Positions 38,931 through 51,201 are shown, numbered from the stretch's first letter. The stretch: DNA of 64,000 bases from Lichenostomus cassidix (GCA_008360975.2 CM039182.1:145642656-145706655), one strand, 5' to 3'. Program-made: numbers and translations. The notes: a model not told the origin generated them from the letters alone.

Positions 38931-39175
38931 GTCCCCCTCTTAAAGCAGACTGGCCAGAGGAGAATAATAGTTCTGATACATCAAGGAATGATACAATTCC
39001 CTGAGTGATGGTGACAGCTGGTAGCTCGTGGGAAAATCCAAGTCCATGTTCCCCAAATCTAAGTTCAATTTCCTTTTCTTTTATTATGTTGATACTCCAG
39101 TCCAGATCATAATTTCTCAAACTTCTTTTTTTCTTTCCTTTTGTTCCTAATGCAAAACCACACCTAACCACCTAA
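38931..39175. other. Unassigned LTR-flanking segment with minus-strand ORF
   Basis: Directly after the LTR end the plus strand reads gtccccctctt, so the minus strand carries the purine run AAGAGGGGGAC just before TGTTGCGG. That resembles a retroviral polypurine tract followed by an LTR start, but in the direction opposite to the promoter signals. A minus-strand ORF (38620-39171, 183 codons) runs across this segment into the LTR. I do not recognise its protein. It may be ERV-derived. Confidence 0.35.
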
Positions 39176-42010
39176 AATATCAAATAAAATTTATCTTAAA
39201 CTTACTTATTTTAGTTATAGAACTGAAAGTCTGTGGACCATTTTTTTCACTGTGTTCATTCATATTCAAAGCATTTTTTAGACATCAAATAAGAAAAAGG
39301 GATCTAAGCTGCTGCTACTTGGTGTAGCTTTTTTTCCTGTGTGTGTATATATACATATATATGTTCACACATGTGCATGGACCACCCTTTGTTGCCAGGG
39401 CTCCGTGAGTAATGCAATAGCAAAAATGAAGTAGATTGTAACCCTTGAAACCTCCTCTCATGAGTATTGCTCTGAATTGCTTCAATGAAATACGCTGCCT
39501 AAAGACGCACATTTGTTTTTAAATGCCTATTCTATTCTAAAGAGCACTAAAACAGATGAAAATAAATCAGGTTAAGGATTTCATTGAGGCCCTTTGAATG
39601 TTTCAATGCAGATGACAGATGTGTTACAGCTGACACAAAAGCTTGGTCTGAATTCTTGAATTTTGATTTTGTGTGTTATGCATTGTGTCAGTTGGATAGT
39701 ATTAGCTTTGTCTTAACTCCAGCATTCATTTTTTGTTTTTTCTTTTTCCTGGACTATTTCAGGGTCAGTGTTGGGTCAACGTTGGTTATTTTTTCAAGAC
39801 TGAGTGGCAAATAAGTGCAACTGGGAGAAATTTTATTGCTTCCTCTTGGTGAAATGCAGTCTGGGAATCCCAGTGTGACAAAGTGCATAGGGGTAGAATA
39901 AAAAAATCAGAGCTCCCTGTTTGAGATAGCATTATTTGGATTGATTTATATATTCACTATCCTCTTTGGAACCGAGTGAAGTGTGGCATATGTCTAATAG
40001 AGGAAGATAGAATATGAAAGCTTTTTAAAGGGATTAAAATGATGCACTAAAATGCTAGGAATTGCCACTAGCATAACTCATATTTGCAAGCATTAGAATT
40101 TCACACTCAAGTCCATACTTCCATGTGGGTGAAGGGATTCATCCCTGATCCTGCTTAGGAAGCTCTGATGCATGTTTGGGACATCACTGAGTCATGACAG
40201 AAGCAATAATGAGCCAGTTGGAAAGTCCAGATTTCAAAAGCACAGAGCCAGTGTATGAACATTTTTGGCCAATAAAAAGAGTATGTTTGTTTGATTACTT
40301 CTGCTTCATTAGTTTTAACATGCATTCAGTCCATGTTGTATCAATGTTTGTAATCATTTAAACCTGGTGAGGTGTACATCAAGGTGAGAGTTAAATATTG
40401 GAAGGATGCATCATTTTCTTTTGAAAATATACTGCTTAGATATTCCTTCCTGAGAAGCTTTAAATACTTAAATAATGATGTTTACATAATTTTCTTTGGA
40501 AAACAAACAAATGAACAGAAGAGACTTTTAATCTTCCTTCCCACCCCGCCACTGCTCTTCATACTGAACGAAATAATTCTGCTTTCTCATTAGTAAGATG
40601 ATACTTTTAGGCTATCCTCTTACCAACGTTTCTTAGTCTTCATTTATCCTCTTTCTGAACATTTAATCCTACGTTTAAAATAACAACAAACCATTAAATT
40701 AATGGACATCATAGGAAACCTGTGCTTTTTCAAAATCCATCTATTTTGCACGATAGAGTGTGTCACAGGTCCTATGATTTGAAGCAGGCAGATTCAGATT
40801 GTTATGGCTCTGGCTTCAATTTCATTTTTTTTTACAGTTCAGTTCCATTCCACAAATCTCCTACTGGTTTAATTACTTGTTTTCTTTCTAAATTCCTTCT
40901 GATTTGGCAATTTTCTTTTTTTTTTCTTCTTAGAAGGAAAACACATAGTATAGAGGCAAGAGGATGCAGGATGCACTGTGAAAATTCCTCTTCAGTACAA
41001 TTTAGACCTTCAAACAGCTCCTAGTCACCAGCAAGAGTAAAATGTGTTAGTGAGCATTCCGTGTGTGGACTGAGAAGTTTAAACTGATTAAAAACCAGCT
41101 AATAGAGCCTAGACCTAAACTAAGTGCTTGGATTTGATTCATTGGAATGGGCAGGAAGTTCATTATCATATATGCAGATATGCCAGAAAAAGGATTGGGA
41201 AGATTGTTTTGTGGGCAATTTCTCTATGGAAGGTGGCTGCTTGCTTTTCTCACCAAGTAGGAACAACAATTTGTTTCTTTCCAGCCTGTACTGCTCTAAT
41301 CTCACCATTCACCTAAGGTCAGCGGTGGAATTTAAAGTCCATCCTGTTCCTGAAGATTAATTAGAAAAAGGAGCAATTTCAGCCTTGGGGTTTGGGGATT
41401 TGTCCACATCTTCAAAATAAGACACTTCCAGGCTGTGACTTAAAAATTAGCTGTACAATATCAGTCTGTGAGCTGTGGTTAATCGGCTTTATTAATTCCA
41501 CTATGTGTGCACTGATGCAAGAAAAAGCCTCAGCTGACCAAATTTTCATGGCTGCTTTGTGTTGTGGATGTGTGTGACACAGGGAGGGATGCAAAGTAAC
41601 AGAGTTGCCTAAGGGAGGAGAAAGCAATAAAGGTGTGATCCTCATGTTAAGGACCCTGGAGTATTTTTTTTTGGCCTTCAGCTGTGCACCAGAAGGATGT
41701 AACCTTCCTTGAGCCTTTCCCAGTGTCCTGCATGTTAGATATTCCAGCTGTCTTTAAAAGTTACCAAGTTTAATCCAGTGGATTGATTTTGGTAGTGGGC
41801 ATGAACTACTCTGAAACTGAAGCTTAAGATGGAAATCAAGCCAATAATCTCACCCTGACTTCTCTACCATTCTCACATTCAGATGTAATGAAGGCTACAG
41901 TCATAGCACGGCCAATACATTTATTCCTCTTACTTCCAAAGGTCACTTTGCACTGTGGATTGTTACAGGAGATTTTACATTGTGCCAAACACAACACAGC
42001 AGAATGAATG
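39176..42010. other. AT-rich unique sequence, no gene seen
   Basis: No gene or transposon is recognised; only short ORFs and a small AT run at about 39345-39362. Confidence 0.5.
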
Positions 42011-42069
42011 CCCTGGGGTCCCCAGCACAGGGAGGATATGGACCTTTTGGAGTGAGTCCAGAGGAGGTC
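42011..42069 (+). mobile_element. CR1 LINE, left part, interrupted by an LTR
   Basis: 'ccctggggtccccagcacag' and 'tggaccttttggagtgagtc' followed by 'cagaggagg' are CR1 sense landmarks that normally continue directly into 'ccatgaagatga'. That continuation is found only after a 263-base insertion, at 42339. Confidence 0.8.
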
Positions 42070-42332
42070 TGCTGCTGTTGAGCAGCTAGCAGAGTAATGA
42101 ATGCATCAGTTCTCAGTGGCAAGAAGGAATGACCTTTATTGTTTTGATTTCATCACATATATAGAGTTCTCAAAAGTCACCCAGATTGGTCAGTCAGAAG
42201 CCTTCCCCCAGGCCTGATTGGCCAGGCCTGCACTGTCCAAGTTCTGGGACACTGTTCCAATAACATCCAAACTTTATCTTTATTTATAAAACACAAGAAG
42301 AATTCTCGTGGGAAAAACCTGTGCTAGCCACA
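42070..42332 (-). mobile_element. Short solo ERV LTR nested in CR1, 263 bp
   Basis: On the plus strand it starts TGCTGCTGTTGAGC and ends GTGCTAGCCACA. It is flanked by gaggtc (42064-42069) and gcggtc (42333-42338), a 6-bp target-site duplication with one mismatch. In minus orientation it has CCAAT boxes (complement of attgg at 42185-42189 and 42217-42221), a TATA-like tatatat element at about 42155-42165 and AATAAA at 42135-42140, in the right order. It splits a CR1 copy whose two halves join without loss, so the LTR came in after the CR1. No internal genes remain. Confidence 0.9.
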
Positions 42333-42338
42333 GCGGTC

Positions 42339-42775
42339 CATGAAGATGATTAGGGGGATGGAACACCTCTTCAGTGAGGAAAGGCTGAGAGAATTGGGAT
42401 TGTTCAGCTGGAAAATAAAAGGCTTTAGGGTAACCTAATTGTGGCCTTTCAGTATCTAAGAAAGCCTACAAGAAAGGTGGGGAGAGACTACAAGGACAGG
42501 GGGCAATGGCTTCAAACTGAAAGAGGTCAGGCTCAGATTAGAGATTAGGAAGGAATTCTTCAGTGTGAGGGAAGTGAGGCACTGGAATAAGTTTCCCAGA
42601 CAAGTCATGGATGCCCCATCCCTGGAAGTGTTCAAGGTCAGGTTGGATGGGGCTCTGAGCAACTTGCTGTAGTGGAAAGTGTCCCTGTACACAGCAGGGG
42701 TGTTTCAACTAGGTGATGTTTAAGGTCCCTTCTAATCCAAGGAAACCATTCCATGATTTTATGATTCTATGAATA
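42339..42775 (+). mobile_element. CR1 LINE, right part with 3' tail
   Basis: CR1 resumes at 'ccatgaagatgattaggggg' and runs through 'aacacctcttcagtgaggaa', 'ggaaggaattcttcagtgtg', 'catggatgccccatccctgg', 'ttaaggtcccttctaatcca' to the tail 'atgattttatgattctatga'. Together with the part before the LTR it gives roughly 500 bases of the CR1 3' end. Confidence 0.92.
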
Positions 42776-43384
42776 TGACTCTATATGGGAATAATAATTG
42801 TTAGAGTCAATAAATACTTCCATTAGAAATACTTCTTACCTTTTGGGGAAGATTTTCGGGATCTTCATTTATGTTTTTCAATTCCTTAACAACACAGACA
42901 AAGAACAAAATTATCCAAGCTACAATAAATACCCACATGTTACTTGAAGACAAAAGAATATGGGAAAAGTGGTTAAGAGGAAGTGAAAATTACTGTTTAT
43001 TTTTTTCCTGCAAACAAGCAAACAAATAAATAATATACTTTAAATGACATTTCTTTTGGTAGCTCTTCTTGAAAACCAAAACATTCAGATTTGAGGATAA
43101 CATATTGATTCGCAACCGGAAAACCACAGCAAGCACATGACCTTTTTGTATCTACTGTGTTTGATGTTTTTATAATCTTTAAACATAGTTCATAGCACCA
43201 ACACAACTGGAAATTTCTGTGAAAACTCTGAGAGGTTTTTTCAAGGAACTTAAATAATAAACATGATTATTTGAATTTTAGCTTATGAATTTCAAACTTA
43301 AGTAATCTTATTCTAGGAACTATTTTGTTGGCTTATTTTAGTCATAAAAATAAGCCTAAGAAGGAACTCAACACTTTGTCAAGT
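42776..43384. other. AT-rich unique sequence, no gene seen
   Basis: Nothing recognisable lies between the two CR1 copies. Confidence 0.5.
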
Positions 43385-43760
43385 TCCTACTTGTTCCCTA
43401 GGGCAGGATGAACAGTACGAGTGCTATACCTGACAGATGTTGTCTAACTTGTTCTTTGAGATGCGTAAGAACAACCTCACAATAACCTCAGGGAGTTTGT
43501 TTCAGCATTTTGTACTTCCTCTTCAAAGCTTTCCCCATATATATCCCTGAATCATTTCTTCTTCAATTTAACCTCACTTTTTTTTGTTCACCATAGGCAC
43601 ATAAACAAGGATTTTTCGTCTTTTCTCTAACAGTAGACATTTTGAGATTATTTACGTAGTGACTATTCAGTCTTCTTTCCCTTAAGCTGAACAGCTCCAT
43701 CTATTTCAGTCTTTACTTGCTGGGAAAGATGAATACTCCTTTGCTCACCCAAACTAATTC
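43385..43760 (-). mobile_element. Old, diverged CR1 LINE fragment
   Basis: The stretch has the antisense CR1 order 'tacctgacagatgttgtcta', 'cagggagtttgtttcagcat', 'ctgaatcatttcttcttcaa', 'actattcagtcttctttcc' and 'ttaagctgaacagctccatc', but with many substitutions and indels. This pattern fits the ancient CR1 layer shared widely among reptiles and birds. Confidence 0.6.
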
Positions 43761-44169
43761 ACACCTAACTTGATGAGTGAGGTTCAAAGTGGAAAACCTA
43801 CCTCAGCTGAGAGCTAATGATATTATTAGTGGAAGATGTGACTCTTGCTGACCACATTCTCCTTTATGTCATCCAGTATTCCTTTCATGGACTGTTCACA
43901 AGTCAGAACCAGACTTATAGGTGTTTATCAGTTTATAAGATAATTTAACTTTGTTTTCTTTTCTTTTTTTTATGTATATGATAGTTATGAGGAGAGACAA
44001 CTGTTTTTGTTTTAACCAAAGAGAGTTTACTGAAGAACTTTAATAACCAAATTTTCGAGAGATCCTTTTTTTCAAAGTTTCTGAATACACAAATCTGAAA
44101 TGTAATAGGTCATAACATTTTGGTATACCAGTCTCCACCCTTTAAAAGGTTACATTTTTTCATTCATTA

Positions 44170-44198
44170 CATCAGTGTCATTCATGGTGACACTGATG
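44170..44198. repeat. Perfect 11-bp inverted repeat (hairpin)
   Basis: catcagtgtca is followed by a 7-base loop and then its exact reverse complement tgacactgatg. Three more pairs form after one mismatch (44166-44168 with 44200-44202). Confidence 0.85.
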
Positions 44199-45220
44199 AA
44201 ATATTTAACTTGCTGTAGTTTTTCATTCACTTTGTGAGGTTTAGCTATTCAGCCAGGTTCCTAGGAATCTTGCCTTGCCTTGTAATGACCTGTAATAAAG
44301 ACCAAGTTACATGCATTTCGTCTTCACATTCTTATTATTTGGATCACATGCACTCAACTCACATGATTCTGGGGAAATTCTCTCAACTGCAAAATAGTAG
44401 AATCTCCCCCTCTGTAATGTTGGTGAAACAGCTCTGAAGATAATCCTGTCACATTCACAACTGTGGAAAAGTTTCCATTCTTCCTTTGCTGTCCTACATG
44501 TGCAGAAAAAGTTGTACAGCATCCATCTTATCTTTTCAATAATTGTATTTTAAATTATGGTTATTTGTCAAATAGTCTTAAACCTGTAGCTGCAGATCTA
44601 TAAGTACCATGACCTGTCTCCACTGGAAAGGGCTGATGTAATTAGAAAAAGGCCTATATCAATCACTGAGATAATGGGTGTTCTCTCTCTGTCCCTCTCT
44701 CCCCTTCTTTCTCTCATCATCAATTACCCTGACTATTTTAGACAAAATATTAGACAAACCTACCTTCTTTTAGCTACAGTGCTGCCATTGCTATTAATGG
44801 AATTTAAATTCTTCTGTTAGGCGAAAAGTTCCTACGCAGACTATTCTGTATCTGCCAGTTAAAGAAAGTCTAATCTATGTAATCTCACAGCATTAGCAAT
44901 GGATTTAATAAATGTGATAAAAGTTGGCATGTCTGGTGTGGAGTGATTTTTCTGGAAATGGCTATCTGAATTAAAAGAGTTTCCCTTTTAGTCTTGTTAT
45001 CGCTGATTCTAAACACCATGAGTCAAAATGCTGATGTAAGGTTAAAATAGCCTTTACATTATTATTATTTCTAAAAATGCTTCTAAATATGTTGAAAATG
45101 CCAGTTTTAGAAAGGTATTGAATATCTCCCACTATCAACAGGAGACACACTACTATCAGTAGTTACCAGAAATGGCTCTTCAACTAACATTTTTCTTAAA
45201 TTGGTCCTTCAGAGCTAATT

Positions 45221-45300
45221 AAAAAAAAAAACAAAAACAAAAAAACCCAAAACCCCCCCTAAACAAACAAACAAAAAAAACCCAAACAAACAAACCAAAC
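45221..45300. repeat. A-rich / (AAAC)n tract
   Basis: About 80 bases of A runs and aaac units are interrupted by accccccct. No retroposed body is recognisable on its left side. Confidence 0.85.
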
Positions 45301-48300
45301 ATGGCAGCATAGTAAAAGCATGTAGAACTCAAACCTTTGTGGAATAAGTACAAATTTATGTATAAATTAAAACATAGTCTTAACCATGCTTAAATTTAAG
45401 CATATTTTTCCACACCTGTGGAGAAATTTGTCTGACTTTTTATCTTTCAAATTGTGTCCCTGATAACATGAGTGAGAGTAAACAGGACTGTGCTGAGCAA
45501 TTTTGATCATGCACGTCTTTGATTTCTTTGAAAACTGGGCCTTGCTGCAAGATAAAAAAGGAAAAGCAGCTGCAGGAAATTATCAGCTCTCCTGACTATC
45601 AAAGGCCAAATAATTTCACTCTGGATTTCCCCCATCAAGCCTACCCACTTACAGATAGATGTCTCACTATTTTTAAAAGAACATAAAACAAATGTCACAC
45701 TGTTTCTGCAATGACTGTAGCACAGTGAAAAATGCTTTGCCTAAAAGTTAACATGACTAGAGTATGGTGAGATAAAAATCCTTGTCAATCTTGCTTTAAA
45801 ATGTGAGAACATTTGAATATATGAGTACCAGAGTAGATGTAAGCTCTAACATATTCTGTGGGTTAAGCCCCTGCAGAGTGGCCATGGCAGGAGAGGCAGC
45901 TTGCACAAAGGTAGCCTAGAAAATGAAGAAAGAATAACACCCAAGGGTTCTTCAGACAGAAATGTTGTCTCCCAGGTGGATGAGAAGAAGCGTCAACTTA
46001 CCAACTTCTCTCTGAATTCAAAGTACTGCCAATAGTCAGAGATTTTCAGGTCAAGAAAACAAAACAGTTGATGATTTCTCACTCTCCTCAGCCATATTTA
46101 TTTCACACAAATGCTCTCAGGATTTGTATTGATCCTGGGATTACGTTCATGCAAAGACATTATTGAAACAAAGGCACAAGGAAACACTTTCTTCAGATAG
46201 ATTTTATTTTTGCAGAGATCAGGCAAATAAATAAAAGTTTCCCTACATTTCTCTGGTTTGAGTTGTCAGCTCTTCAACAGCAGAGGTGATGGATACCTCT
46301 AGCCTGTTGGCCTGTGTTGATTCCAATGGTGAGCCGAAACAATCCTTTGACAATGATATAGGCTTATTCTTCACTCTCTTAGAACAAGTGTCCTACTGCT
46401 GCATTATTTTTCAAGAGTGATTTGCTCATTGGTGAAGGAGTGCTTGACTTTGTTAAATTCTTATCTTTTGAAAATGTTCTGCACCGGTAGGAGCCTTTCC
46501 AGGTATGCAGAGAAATGCAAAAGATTACAAAAGGTTTGCAGCAGAAGGCTTCTGAACCTCAACATTTCAGTTTTCTTTACCAGAAAACTGCTGCTTATCT
46601 CTTCCTGATAATGAGCACATTTGCTATCAAACTGCACAAAGGCCACCTTATAAAACATGCTGAAGTTGTGTCAGAAATTTGCAATTTGTGGCTTGGCCTA
46701 TTGACCTTATCTCACTTGGATGTTCTAAACATTTTCACTAAGTTCAGTGCTATTGCTAGTAAATGTATTAATACAACACTATTTCTCATGTTGTTACTGC
46801 TAAATGTTAACTTTATTCATACGGCATATAATTACCTTCAAAAAGAAGTAAAAACTGATAAAGAGCTGGAAGTCCTGTGTCTCTCTCTTAGAATCTGTGT
46901 ATATATGTGTCTGTATATATCTGCATGTGTTTCTGCAGCGTCTGAGCCCATTTAATTGGCCATGAAAACAGCTCTCTGCAATGAACAGAAATAAACCAAA
47001 GGAAAGAATTCAGTGATTTCAGCCTAGCTCATACTGATATTTTCATTGAAAATGTATTAATGGCAGTTTCTTGGGACCACAGCACAAATGGAGTTTGTAT
47101 TCATTTAGCAATTAATCTGAATTTCTTGTCATGATTTTACAAACAAGTGCAGTGGAAGACTTTGATTTGAACATCCCCTGGCAGAATTCAGTGATTTTGT
47201 GACTGTTAAAACAGAGGTGACTGTAACCTTAAGTCTTGAAGTCAGAAGACATCTGCCTGGTGAAGTCATTCACTGTTTACCGGAAAAGGGCATTTCTGAT
47301 AAATTCCACTTCTGCTCCTTGCTCAGTTTCAGCACAGAAAGTGTTCTTGCCTACATTTTTGTAATGGTTTATTAATGCACTTTGACTCTGGATATTGGAG
47401 TGTTTTAATGTTGCTTGATTTGAGTGCTGCTCTTTACACTTTTGATTATAATAGCATCCTACTTGATCATGTCTAATGTTCTCTGGGATTAACTGGGTCT
47501 ACATTTTGGGCTCATTTCCATCTTACTTGTTCAACTCATCAGGTTTTTTGAGAGTTTTTTTGGTGCTGTTTTGTTTTGTGTTTGTTTTCTTTTCCATTAG
47601 GAGAGTTCTTTCTATTAGGTCTCTCTACATGGAAGATATGTATGGGAATGTTCTTTCACCAATCCAGTTCTGACAATTTTGTTTCTGTACAACAGCAGCT
47701 AAAAGAAGACGAATATATGTCTCTTTTTACATGATTCCCTCTTGATATCTCACTTTGAGTACACTGAATTTAACAACCATGTGGCTTTATTTTGCATAGT
47801 AATATCACATCAGTGTAACTGATATTCTGCTTTGTGTGTCAGGACTACTTGGCTATATTTTTGTGAAATGCATGTGTCAAGAATCACATCACATTTAGGG
47901 TATAAACAATTTCCCAGTAATTTATAAGAAAAAAAACCTACCTTCACAAAAAATCCTAACAACCAGGAAATAAAAAAGAGCTAAAGAAAGAGGGACTCTT
48001 GCCAAGACTGGGGATTATTATGAGTGAGACAACAGGAAACAAAGGTTTCATAAAGCAAGAAGGGCAGTATGTCACAGCTGATCCACAGGTGAAAAGATCA
48101 AGGGGAAAGAAGTTTTCCTAACAGGTAGATCATAGCCATGCCTTCATGTCAGGAGTGAGAGACAGTGCCTGTGCTTGGACTCAGGCAAAAAGACAAGGGG
48201 AGAAAAAACTGGACACTCTTATTTTCAGGCAAATGAATGGCTTATTGCAGTCCAGAACCCTGTAGGATGAGTCCAAGCCCTCTACCCTGATCATCTCTAT

Positions 48301-48304
48301 TGTA

Positions 48305-48960
48305 GAAACATAGAATTATTGGGGTAGTAAAAGACCTTAAAGGTCATCTTATTCCAGCCCCCTGCCATAGGAAGGGACCATTCCAGTAGACCAGGCTGCC
48401 CAAAGCCACATTCAGCCTTGAACACTCCAGGGATGGGGCATCCACAAGAACCTGTTCCCATGCCTCACCACCCTCACAGCAAGGAATTTCATCCTAATAT
48501 CAAATCTAAATCTCTCCTTCAGCTTAAGGCCATTTCCCCTTGTCCCAACACTATAAATCTTTGTCAAAAATCCCTCTCCAGCTCTCTTGCAGCCCCTTCA
48601 GGTACTAGAAAGTGCTGTAAGCTCTTCCCAGAGCCACCACTTTTCCAGGCTGAACAAACCCAACTCTTTCATCCTGGTACCATGGGGGAAGTTCTTGAGT
48701 CCGTTGATCATCTTCATGACCCTCCTGTGGACTCACTCCAGCACTTCCCTGTCCTTCCTATGCTGTGGGCCTCAGAGCTAGATGCAGCACATAGTTTTGT
48801 TGAACTCCATGAGGTTCACACAGCCCCACCTCCCAAACCTGTCAGGGTCCCTCAGGACGACATCTCTTCTCTCCAGAGTGTTGACTAAACCACACAATTT
48901 GGTTTTACCAGAAAACTTGCTGAGGGTGGACTCGATTCCACTGTCCATAAAAATAGAGTA
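48305..48960 (-). mobile_element. CR1 LINE, longest 3'-end copy in the window
   Basis: The antisense CR1 landmarks are all present: 'aaacatagaattattggggt', 'agaccttaaaggtcatctta', 'agtagaccaggctgccca', 'cttgaacactccagggatgg', 'ccccttgtcccaacactat', 'cagcacttccctgtccttc', and beyond them 'cacacaatttggttttacca' and 'actcgattccactgtcc', which belong to the part upstream of the 3' end. About 650 bases are kept. ORFs of 156 and 64 codons within it are read from the wrong strand and are not genes. Confidence 0.9.
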
Positions 48961-49224
48961 TACTTTCATTTGGTTTTAAATAAAGAAGGAAGTAAAGGAT
49001 TTTAGTGAAATGAGTATGAAATTAATCAAATGCCATATAGTAGAAAATTAAAATTGTGGCCTTTAAACATGAGAAAATAATCTAGAAGTGTCAAGTCCTG
49101 TTAAAAGTTATACCATGTAACAACTTTTAATTCGGAGAAATGGATCAATAGACAAAAGGCAGGCAAGTGTTATGATCTGATTATAAGAGATGCCTGTGCC
49201 CAAATTAAGGTGCAAATGAGACAA
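48961..49224. other. Unique AT-rich sequence
   Basis: No gene or repeat is seen in this short gap between a CR1 and an LTR fragment. Confidence 0.5.
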
Positions 49225-49640
49225 TATGCTGAAATCAATAGTACAAATTTTATTTAACAGTAAGTGTGAGGTAGGGAGATAGAAAGAAATGGGGGGGAAG
49301 GGAGGGGGAGAGAGAGAGAGAGAGAGAGAGCAAGAGAGAGATTAAATAGAAAGATATCACCACCATGAGGATTCCTGCGAGATCCCACTGGTCCTTCTTC
49401 ACCCTGGTCTTCTTGGGGGTTCCTGCGTTGTCCTTCTGCAGGTACCACTTTTGTACAGTCCAGGTTGTGAATATCCACAGGCCGCAGGTGCCACTGATTT
49501 GCCACCCCTATGGGTTCACACACGAGCAGTGTTCAATACTAGAATTGTGAAACTAATGGTCTGAGGGGCTTTGAGGTATCTGTGTGGAATGATGGGATCT
49601 TCCCCATGGCAAGTGTGTGTAAAGGTCAAAGAATGTATCT
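49225..49640 (-). mobile_element. ERV LTR, probable solo copy with internal (GA)n
   Basis: The block reads 'aattttatttaacag', a (GA)n run, 'gtcttcttgggggttcctgc', 'cagtccaggttgtgaatatc' and 'tgggttcacacacgagcagt', then 'gtgtggaatgatgggatctt'. This combination recalls an avian LTR in minus orientation. A poly(A) signal AATAAA (minus) lies at 49249-49254. Boundaries and family are uncertain, and no target-site duplication was identified. Confidence 0.5.
49291..49340. repeat. G-run plus (AG)n microsatellite
   Basis: ggggggg and gggaggggg are followed by about 15 AG units. It lies inside the LTR-like block and has probably expanded after insertion. Confidence 0.9.
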
Positions 49641-50693
49641 AAATGTCTCCTATTTTTTGAAAACTATTGGGTTTTTGTTTTCTCAGGCTGCCCAGGGACA
49701 CCAGCTTGATCAGAGTGGTCATGCATGAGGTTTTCCACAGATTACTCTTGTGACTGTTCATCCTTCAGGTTTTCAAATTCAAAGATGAACTGAAATTAGG
49801 AGATTAAATTAGAGTAAATTTTCCTTTTGGTTTGAAGACATGACTAATAATCTGCTAATTAATGAGATCTTTTCTTAAGCACCTCTGATCTTCACTATCC
49901 TCTTCAGTTTCCAGGAGGCCCAGAAAACAATGTTTATATCTTAAGCTGCCTTTTGCTGAGTGAGAAAGGCTTTTGGCACCACAATAGCAGATTAATTTAC
50001 CGCAGTATTTTCTAGCTTTTCTATTTGCAAGGATAATGTGCAAGGAAATAGTGTAATATGCAATAGTCTGTGTCCTTTGGAGACATTACTTAGTCAGTTC
50101 CACTAATGGTTTTTGCTACTTCCTAATGAATGCTGAATCTTCTGGATGCATTCACTGGATAAAATACGTCACCCTGTTTTTTTGGCATGGTCGACTCTGA
50201 AAGACAGACATTGTTTTAACAATTAGCTCTGAAGTTTTGCAAGACAAGGTTTCCTTTCATTTTGGATTTACTGTGTGTCTGTTAAGCTTTTTATGAAAAC
50301 GGGAATTCTTATTTACTTCCTTTCGGATGGGTTCTATACAGAATGTAACAAAGCTGAGGTACACCTACGACTTTCCTCAGGGAAAATGTGAATTTGAGTG
50401 TCCTATCCACAGCAGTTTATTTTCAGAAGATATGTAGGAATACAGCATGTTAGAGAACATTTTCTCTGTTTGCATTTGGCAGAATTTGGACGAGGAAATC
50501 AGAAGCTGTTAGGAACTGATGGAAAAATCTCAGAATTGCCTTTTCATTAAAGCTGTATGTTAGGTTACCCTAGCAAGGGAATAAACTTGGTTTTTTTTCA
50601 GAACTTCTTGTAGTGTGATGTTTTCTAACAGAATGTATGATCCACCTTGTAGACCTCTTTACTTTCTGATTTGGGGTAACTATAAATAAATAC
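49641..50693. other. AT-rich unique sequence, no gene seen
   Basis: No gene or repeat is recognised. Confidence 0.5.
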
Positions 50694-51025
50694 CCTAGGC
50701 CTGGCTGAGATGGAGTTAACTTTCCCCATGGCAACCCTCACAGGACTGCTGTGCATTGGTGGCTCCTGCTGGCACAACACCAGCACTGTCTCTCCAACAT
50801 TTCTCCCTTCACCCATCTGGCTGAGGGTGGCAAAGATCTCTGGTGAGGACACTGCCAGGAGATCTGACCCAAAGGATGTCCCACATCATATGGTGTCTGC
50901 TGAGTGATAAAACTTAAGAGAACGGAGGTGGAGGGTGGAATTCATTGCTGTGTTTGTCTTCCAAAGAAATCACAATGAGTACTTGAGAAATGGGCTTCAA
51001 GTGTTGACCAAACAAATAAACTTGT
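50694..51025 (+). mobile_element. ERV LTR fragment, same family as 8303-8395
   Basis: 'ctaggcctggctgagatgga' and 'gttaactttccccatggcaa', then 'gatctgacccaaaggatgtc', 'ccacatcatatggtgtctgc' and 'gtgtttgtcttccaaag' follow the order of the abundant avian LTR family also suspected at 8303 and 62201. It is diverged, internally shortened and has no internal ERV region. The right end is not defined. Confidence 0.6.
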
Positions 51026-51201
51026 TAGAAATTGGAGTTTCATAGAGGCCTTGACTTTGAAACTTAATGACTTCTGACAAATAAAACCACTTAGAGTCAT
51101 TCTCTTATTTGAACAAGGAATTTTTAAAATAGAAACAATGTGTCTTCATTTCAGGTGCAAAAATCAAATACCTGAATTATTACTGGCCTGGAGAAATTAC
51201 T

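Larger units (their letters stand above)
43761..48304. other. AT-rich unique sequence, no gene seen
   Basis: No supported gene is visible. The longest ORF (46515-46955, 146 codons) is hydrophobic in parts but not recognised. A perfect hairpin at 44170-44198 and an A-rich tract at 45221-45300 are listed separately. Confidence 0.45.

Noticed and set aside
38620..39171. 183-codon minus ORF, the longest in the window
   Set aside because: It spans an LTR and its flank. The protein is not recognised, and the LTR half reads against the promoter signals, so it is not called as a gene.
45221..45300. A-rich tract as a retroposon tail
   Set aside because: Mixed AAAC and C runs look like a simple repeat, and the adjacent sequence matches no element I know.
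46515..46955. 146-codon plus ORF with hydrophobic stretches
   Set aside because: No family motif and no splice or promoter context. ORFs of this length occur by chance in 64 kb of AT-rich DNA.
48418..48888. 156-codon plus ORF
   Set aside because: It is the antisense reading of a CR1 3' region.
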